Shown here: positions 60,283 to 64,000 of the stretch, in pieces | Numbering within the stretch: the stretch's first letter is position 1 | Layout: each line of letters starts with the position of its first letter | Source: CBDCFL01 sp965216135 | GTDB lineage: Bacteria; Pseudomonadota; Alphaproteobacteria; Rhodobacterales; Rhodobacteraceae | Direction of reading: 5' to 3' | Assembly: GCA_965216135.1 (NCBI GenBank) | Contig: CBDCFL010000024.1 | Span: forward strand, 868,001 to 932,000 | DNA length: 64,000 nucleotides | Notes under the pieces: model-generated | What the model was told of the DNA's origin: nothing | Databases searched by the model: none | What the model saw: the letters and a program-made list of their open reading frames with translations, nothing else | Made by a program: the position numbers and the translations under genes

Positions 60283-60974
60283 ACCCGACAAACCATCATA
60301 ACGAAGACGATATTCTGTTGGCGGCGGAATATGCCCTGCACCTTCTGGATGCAGATGCGCGTGGCGCGTTCAAGGCGCGCCTGTCGCGCGAACCGGGCCT
60401 GCGCGACCTGCTGGGTGAGTGGGACGAAGACCTGATATCGCTGGCCGACGAATTTGCGCCCGTAGCGCCCGGTCCTGAGGTGAAATCGCGGATCGAGGCG
60501 CGTCTGTTTACGCAAGCCAAAGCGGCGAAAACGCGACGCTGGTCGGTGCCGAGGTTCGCAGGCGGCATGCTGGCCGGGCTGGCATTGGCATTTGTTTTGT
60601 TGATGGTGTTGCCGGTCACCCAGTTTGGTCCGGCCGCGCCGGATTATGTCGCCGAAATTGCCGCCGAGGATCGCACCATCGTCGTCACCGCGCGCTATGA
60701 CAGCGCCGGCAACAGCCTGCTGATCGAGCGGTTGGCGGGCGGGCCGGCACCGGGCCGGGCGTTGGAATTGTGGTTGATCGCCGAAGGCGCTGACACGCCT
60801 GTGTCGCTCGGTATCCTGCCGTCAGAGCAATCGGCGACACTGGACATATCGGCGGAACATAGCGCCGCGCTGGCCGGGGCGACGTTGGCGATCAGCGACG
60901 AACCCCTGGGCGGCTCGCCAACGGGGCAGCCAACCGGTGCTGTGCTGGCTGTGGTCAGCGTGCGGGCGATTTGA
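60279..60974 (+). CDS. RskA-like membrane anti-sigma factor
   Basis: 231 aa. The N-terminal sigma-binding helical domain (LLAAEYALHLLDADARGAFK) is followed by one membrane helix (MLAGLALAFVLLMVLPV) and a periplasmic RskA domain (ALELWLIAEGADTPVSLGIL). It should hold the neighbouring ECF sigma at the membrane until a signal arrives. The start overlaps the sigma stop (ATGA), supporting co-translation of an intact sigma in the ancestor. If the sigma frameshift is real, this protein lacks its partner here. Confidence 0.88.
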   Translation: MNPTNHHNEDDILLAAEYALHLLDADARGAFKARLSREPGLRDLLGEWDEDLISLADEFAPVAPGPEVKSRIEARLFTQAKAAKTRRWSVPRFAGGMLAGLALAFVLLMVLPVTQFGPAAPDYVAEIAAEDRTIVVTARYDSAGNSLLIERLAGGPAPGRALELWLIAEGADTPVSLGILPSEQSATLDISAEHSAALAGATLAISDEPLGGSPTGQPTGAVLAVVSVRAI

Positions 60975-60981
60975 CGGCAGA

Positions 60982-62232
60982 TTAGCCGCGCAAGTCTCCG
61001 ACGACCGCGCCACTTCCCCGCCCCTCACGACGGCCTTTCACGAACCAGGTGTTGATCGGCCCTTTGCCCTTCACCTCAATGAGCCCACGGCTCTCGCAAA
61101 TGCAATCATCGCCGATGAGCGCGCGGGTCACGCTGGTTATCTGAATGCGCCCGCCCACCCCGTGCGATTCCATCCGGCTGGCGGTGTTTACCGCGTCACC
61201 CCATAGGTCATAAATGAACTTTCGCCGCCCGATGACCCCGGCGACAATCGGGCCGGAATTGATGCCGATGCGGAACGCGATCTTGTGGCCGTCGAACGTG
61301 CGGCTGTCCACGCAGTCCTGCATGTCCAGTGCCAGATCGGTCAGCGCCTGAGCATGATCATCGCCTCGCTCGGGCACACCAGAGGCGACCATATAGCAAT
61401 CGCCGATGGTCTTGATTTTCTCGAGCCCGTATCCGTCCACCATATCGTCGAATTCCGAGAATACGTCGTTCAAAAGCCGGACCACATCGTGGGCGTTCAG
61501 CTTTGCCGAAAGCGGGGTGAAATCGACCAGATCGGCGAACAATACGCTGGCCCCGGCATATTGCTCGGCGATGGTGTGGTGGTCGCGCTTCAGTTCTTCG
61601 GCGATCGGTTTGGGAAGGATGTTCAAAAGCAGATTTTCAGATTGCTCCTGAAAGATATTTTTCTGACCAACGAAGAAATAGACCATCAGAAATGTAAGTG
61701 ACGCGACACCGGTCAGGTTGATGACGAAAAAGAAGGTGATCGCGGTTGCAGACAGGTTGTTGGTTCGCTGCACCGAAGTTTCAAGAATCGCGGCAAGGAC
61801 GACAAGCGCCAGGAACGCATACAGCCATCGCAATGCGCTTTTGCGGTCGCCAAACAGCATCGCGCCCATGGGCGAGATCAGGGCCCATAGCACAACCGCG
61901 CTGCCCGCCACGAAGCCGCCAAGGCTGAGCATCAGCAAGAACGGCAAAATCAGGATCAGGCCCAGCTGGCTGACACGGAAAACCCCGTACCTGCGGGTGA
62001 TCGCAAAGTAGATGATACTGAACCACGAGAAAACGCCATACAGAAACGGGATCCAGCCCGATCGGTATTCGCCAAACGCAAAATACAATAGCCCCCAGCC
62101 AAAGCCGATAAATGCGAAAGGCAACGCGCAAACCACCAACAGCGATTTTTGCAGACGGGCGTCATTATCATCGGCCGGATCAGCACCGATCCGGGTGAGC
62201 CAGTCGAAATATCTGGCTATACTAGAACTCAT
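60982..62232 (-). CDS. Membrane-bound class III adenylate/guanylate cyclase
   Basis: 416 aa. About six membrane helices in the first 200 residues are followed by the catalytic domain: SVLFADLVDFTPLSAKL with a metal-binding Asp, EKIKTIGDCYMVASGVP, FRIGINSGPIVAGVIG, and YDLWGDAVNTASRMES. It probably makes cAMP; substrate choice between ATP and GTP is not settled by eye. It converges on the anti-sigma gene with a 7-bp gap. Confidence 0.9.
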   Translation of the reverse strand: MSSSIARYFDWLTRIGADPADDNDARLQKSLLVVCALPFAFIGFGWGLLYFAFGEYRSGWIPFLYGVFSWFSIIYFAITRRYGVFRVSQLGLILILPFLLMLSLGGFVAGSAVVLWALISPMGAMLFGDRKSALRWLYAFLALVVLAAILETSVQRTNNLSATAITFFFVINLTGVASLTFLMVYFFVGQKNIFQEQSENLLLNILPKPIAEELKRDHHTIAEQYAGASVLFADLVDFTPLSAKLNAHDVVRLLNDVFSEFDDMVDGYGLEKIKTIGDCYMVASGVPERGDDHAQALTDLALDMQDCVDSRTFDGHKIAFRIGINSGPIVAGVIGRRKFIYDLWGDAVNTASRMESHGVGGRIQITSVTRALIGDDCICESRGLIEVKGKGPINTWFVKGRREGRGSGAVVGDLRG

Positions 62233-62320
62233 TTCGTCCGCTCCCGCCCCAGCGTATCAGATGCGCGCATTAAGCGGTCAATGGGTCCTGTTTGCAATTG
62301 CCTCGCTCACCCGCGGCGGT

Positions 62321-63694
62321 TCATCCAGTCAAAGCCGCCAAGATCCGCGCCCAGCTTCGCGTGCCTTTGTGGAAGCTCTCGACATCGTATTTCTCGTTCG
62401 GCGAATGGATCTGATCGTCGTCTTTGCCAAACCCGATCAGCATCGCGTCCATGCCCAGCAATTCCTGGAAATGACCGGCAATTGGGATAGAGCCGCCACA
62501 GCCGACATAGGCAGCCGGCTGTGGCCATTCATCCGACAGGGCAGCGCGGGCTTTTTCAAAGGCCAGATTTTCGGTCGACATCTGCGATGCTGGCGCACCA
62601 TTGCCCAGAGGGAACTCGACCGTGAAATCAGGCGGCAGCATCGCTTCGACGTGGGCCACGAAGCTCTTGTGGATCGCCTTGGGGTCCTGCGTGCCGACCA
62701 GCCGGAACGAGATTTTGGCGCTCGCCTGACTTGGCAGCACGGTTTTGAACCCCTCGCCGATATAGCCGCCCCAGATGCCGGTGACATCGCAGGTCGGGCG
62801 TGACCACATCATCTCCAGCGGCGTGCGGTCTGCCTCTCCTGCCGGTTCGCTCAGGCCCACATCGCCCAGATAAGCGCGATGATCAAACGCCAGGTTCTGC
62901 CACTGGGCGCGAATCTCGGGTGCCAGTTCCGCGACGCCATCATAAAATCCCGCCAGGCTGACCGCGCCGCTCGGGTCATGTAACGAAGAAATGATCTGCG
63001 ACAAAACCCGAATTGGGTTCATCGCAATACCGCCATACATGCCGGAATGCAGGTCGCGGCTGGGGCCGGTGATTGCAATCTCTTCGGACAGCATCCCGCG
63101 CAGTTGCGTGGTGATCGCGGGAACGGCGCTGGCAAAAAGCGACGTATCGCAGATCAGCGCGATGTCTGCTGTCAGCTCTTTGGCATTGTCTTTGAGGAAT
63201 GGCACCAGCGATTGCGAGCCGCTTTCCTCTTCGCCCTCAAACAGAAAAGTCAGCTTGCAAGGCAGCGACCCGTGAACGGCTTTCCAGGCGCGGCAAGCCT
63301 CGACGAACGTCATCAACTGGCCTTTGTCATCGCACGATCCGCGACCGCGAATAATTTGGCCATTTGGTGTCTCTTCGATCTGCGGATCGAAAGGGTCGCG
63401 GTCCCAAAGGGCCAGCGGATCAACGGGTTGCACGTCATAATGGCCGTAAAACAACAGATGCGGCCCCGGCCCGTCGAGATGTCCGACAACCATCGGGTGG
63501 CCGCCGGTTGCACGCGCGCTGGCTTTTAGCCCCAGTGATTGCAGATCGGCTACCAACCACTTGGCCGCCTCGCCGCACTTGTCCGCATAGGCCGGGTCGG
63601 TGGAAATGGACGGGATACGCAAAAGCTCAAGCAGACGGTCCAGCGCGGCAGGCTGATCTTCGTCAATTCGGTTTAGAACCGCGTCAAGACCCAT
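62321..63694 (-). CDS. M20-family dipeptidase
   Basis: 457 aa. The metal site residues are in LLFYGHYDVQPVDP, GRGSCDDKGQLM and FEGEEESGSQSL; a lid/dimerisation domain follows, and the last His is in VGCGGSIPIAGHFQ. It removes residues from di- or tripeptides in the cytoplasm. ATG at 63694 (MGLDAVLNRIDEDQPAALDR) is used; the longer frame from 63745 has a non-conserved start. Confidence 0.9.
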   Translation of the reverse strand: MGLDAVLNRIDEDQPAALDRLLELLRIPSISTDPAYADKCGEAAKWLVADLQSLGLKASARATGGHPMVVGHLDGPGPHLLFYGHYDVQPVDPLALWDRDPFDPQIEETPNGQIIRGRGSCDDKGQLMTFVEACRAWKAVHGSLPCKLTFLFEGEEESGSQSLVPFLKDNAKELTADIALICDTSLFASAVPAITTQLRGMLSEEIAITGPSRDLHSGMYGGIAMNPIRVLSQIISSLHDPSGAVSLAGFYDGVAELAPEIRAQWQNLAFDHRAYLGDVGLSEPAGEADRTPLEMMWSRPTCDVTGIWGGYIGEGFKTVLPSQASAKISFRLVGTQDPKAIHKSFVAHVEAMLPPDFTVEFPLGNGAPASQMSTENLAFEKARAALSDEWPQPAAYVGCGGSIPIAGHFQELLGMDAMLIGFGKDDDQIHSPNEKYDVESFHKGTRSWARILAALTG

Positions 63695-63881
63695 TATCCG
63701 GCTCCCCAATGTCACAGGACTTGCCAAGGATCGTATCAGCGCCAAGCGCAGCGTCCAGCGGCATTTGAAATCCGGCAGATCGTGATTATTTTGGCTTTTG
63801 GCAGCTTGTGCTGTTTACCGAATATGGGTCGCAAATGGGCATACCTGTGATAAAAGCCGGAACCATGACATGGTGCAGGGG

Positions 63882-64000
63882 ATGTCGGGATTGAATTACG
63901 ACGATAAACTCGCCCAAGCGCTTGAGCGCCTTCATGACGAGGGACGCTACCGGACGTTCGTCGATATTGAGCGCCAGCGCGGTGCTTTTCCCCATGCAAT
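63882..64000 (+). CDS. hemA: 5-aminolevulinate synthase, N-terminal end (partial)
   Basis: About 39 codons are inside the window. The text NYDDKLAQALERLHDEGRYR, then TFVDIERQRGAFPHA, matches the N-terminus of the Shemin-pathway enzyme that makes 5-aminolevulinate from glycine and succinyl-CoA, typical of alphaproteobacteria. Starts at 63870 (ATG), 63882 (ATG) and 63891 (TTG) are all in frame. The catalytic domain lies beyond the window end. Confidence 0.88.
   Translation, partial: MSGLNYDDKLAQALERLHDEGRYRTFVDIERQRGAFPHA

Overview
This 64 kb window is chromosomal DNA of an alphaproteobacterium, most probably a member of the Rhodobacterales (roseobacter-like). The signs are a tRNA-His without an extra 5' G and with A73, a holin/muramidase lysis cassette of the kind used for gene transfer agent release, SOS boxes of the GTTC-N7-GTTC type, RpoH, CarD, RibB with a dead GTP cyclohydrolase domain, and several small proteins of Rhodobacterales-type DUF families. 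Almost everything is housekeeping; accessory material is limited to one IS630 element, an eroded TPR gene and a gene-poor, repeat-containing stretch behind tRNA-Asp.

Layout. 0-8.8 kb: end of coaD; a paaG-like enoyl-CoA hydratase split by an IS630 insertion; then on the minus strand argC, ccmE, a four-gene lysis cassette, ccmF and ccmH, and a frameshifted murI. 8.9-18.3 kb: a fused indolepyruvate:ferredoxin oxidoreductase divergent from a LysR regulator, a copper module (CueR/CopA with a readable CueR promoter), and a persulfide dioxygenase with two YeeE/YedE transporters. 18.4-26.5 kb: gltA, gltX, comEC, ribB-ribH-nusB, and SOS-controlled mmcB. 26.8-34.4 kb: two related small membrane proteins, tRNA-His, a sulfotransferase cluster with a ruined arylsulfotransferase-like gene, an RluA-type pseudouridine synthase, rpoH and a TbpB-like lipoprotein. 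34.6-45.8 kb: pepF, a lipase-like hydrolase, an SCP2 protein, a SUV3-like helicase, S4 protein, fdxA, carD, SOS-controlled uvrD/pcrA and a methyltransferase. 46.7-57.9 kb: the division and cell wall (dcw) operon mraZ-rsmH-ftsL-ftsI-murE-murF-mraY, then a TPR gene with a decayed tail, then murD. The usual continuation (ftsW, murG, murC and so on) is absent. 58-64 kb: tRNA-Asp, a degenerate region, an ECF sigma/anti-sigma pair with a divergent small exported protein, a class III nucleotidyl cyclase, an M20 peptidase and the start of hemA.

The most unusual feature of the window is the number of small lesions in otherwise recognisable genes: a one-base excess in murI, a T8 tract that should be T9 in the lysis cassette, a frameshift in the ECF sigma gene, a nonsense codon plus a frameshift in the arylsulfotransferase-like gene, stops in the TPR tail, and two exact in-frame tandem duplications (42 bp in the sulfotransferase, 84 bp in murD). 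murI and murD are normally essential, so these are either consensus errors or real and biologically surprising. Other points worth following are a nested-stem element between nusB and mmcB, a 10-bp-periodic TCCCN array upstream of mraZ, and two mutually exclusive hairpins between carD and uvrD. I did not find a clearly new multi-gene system.
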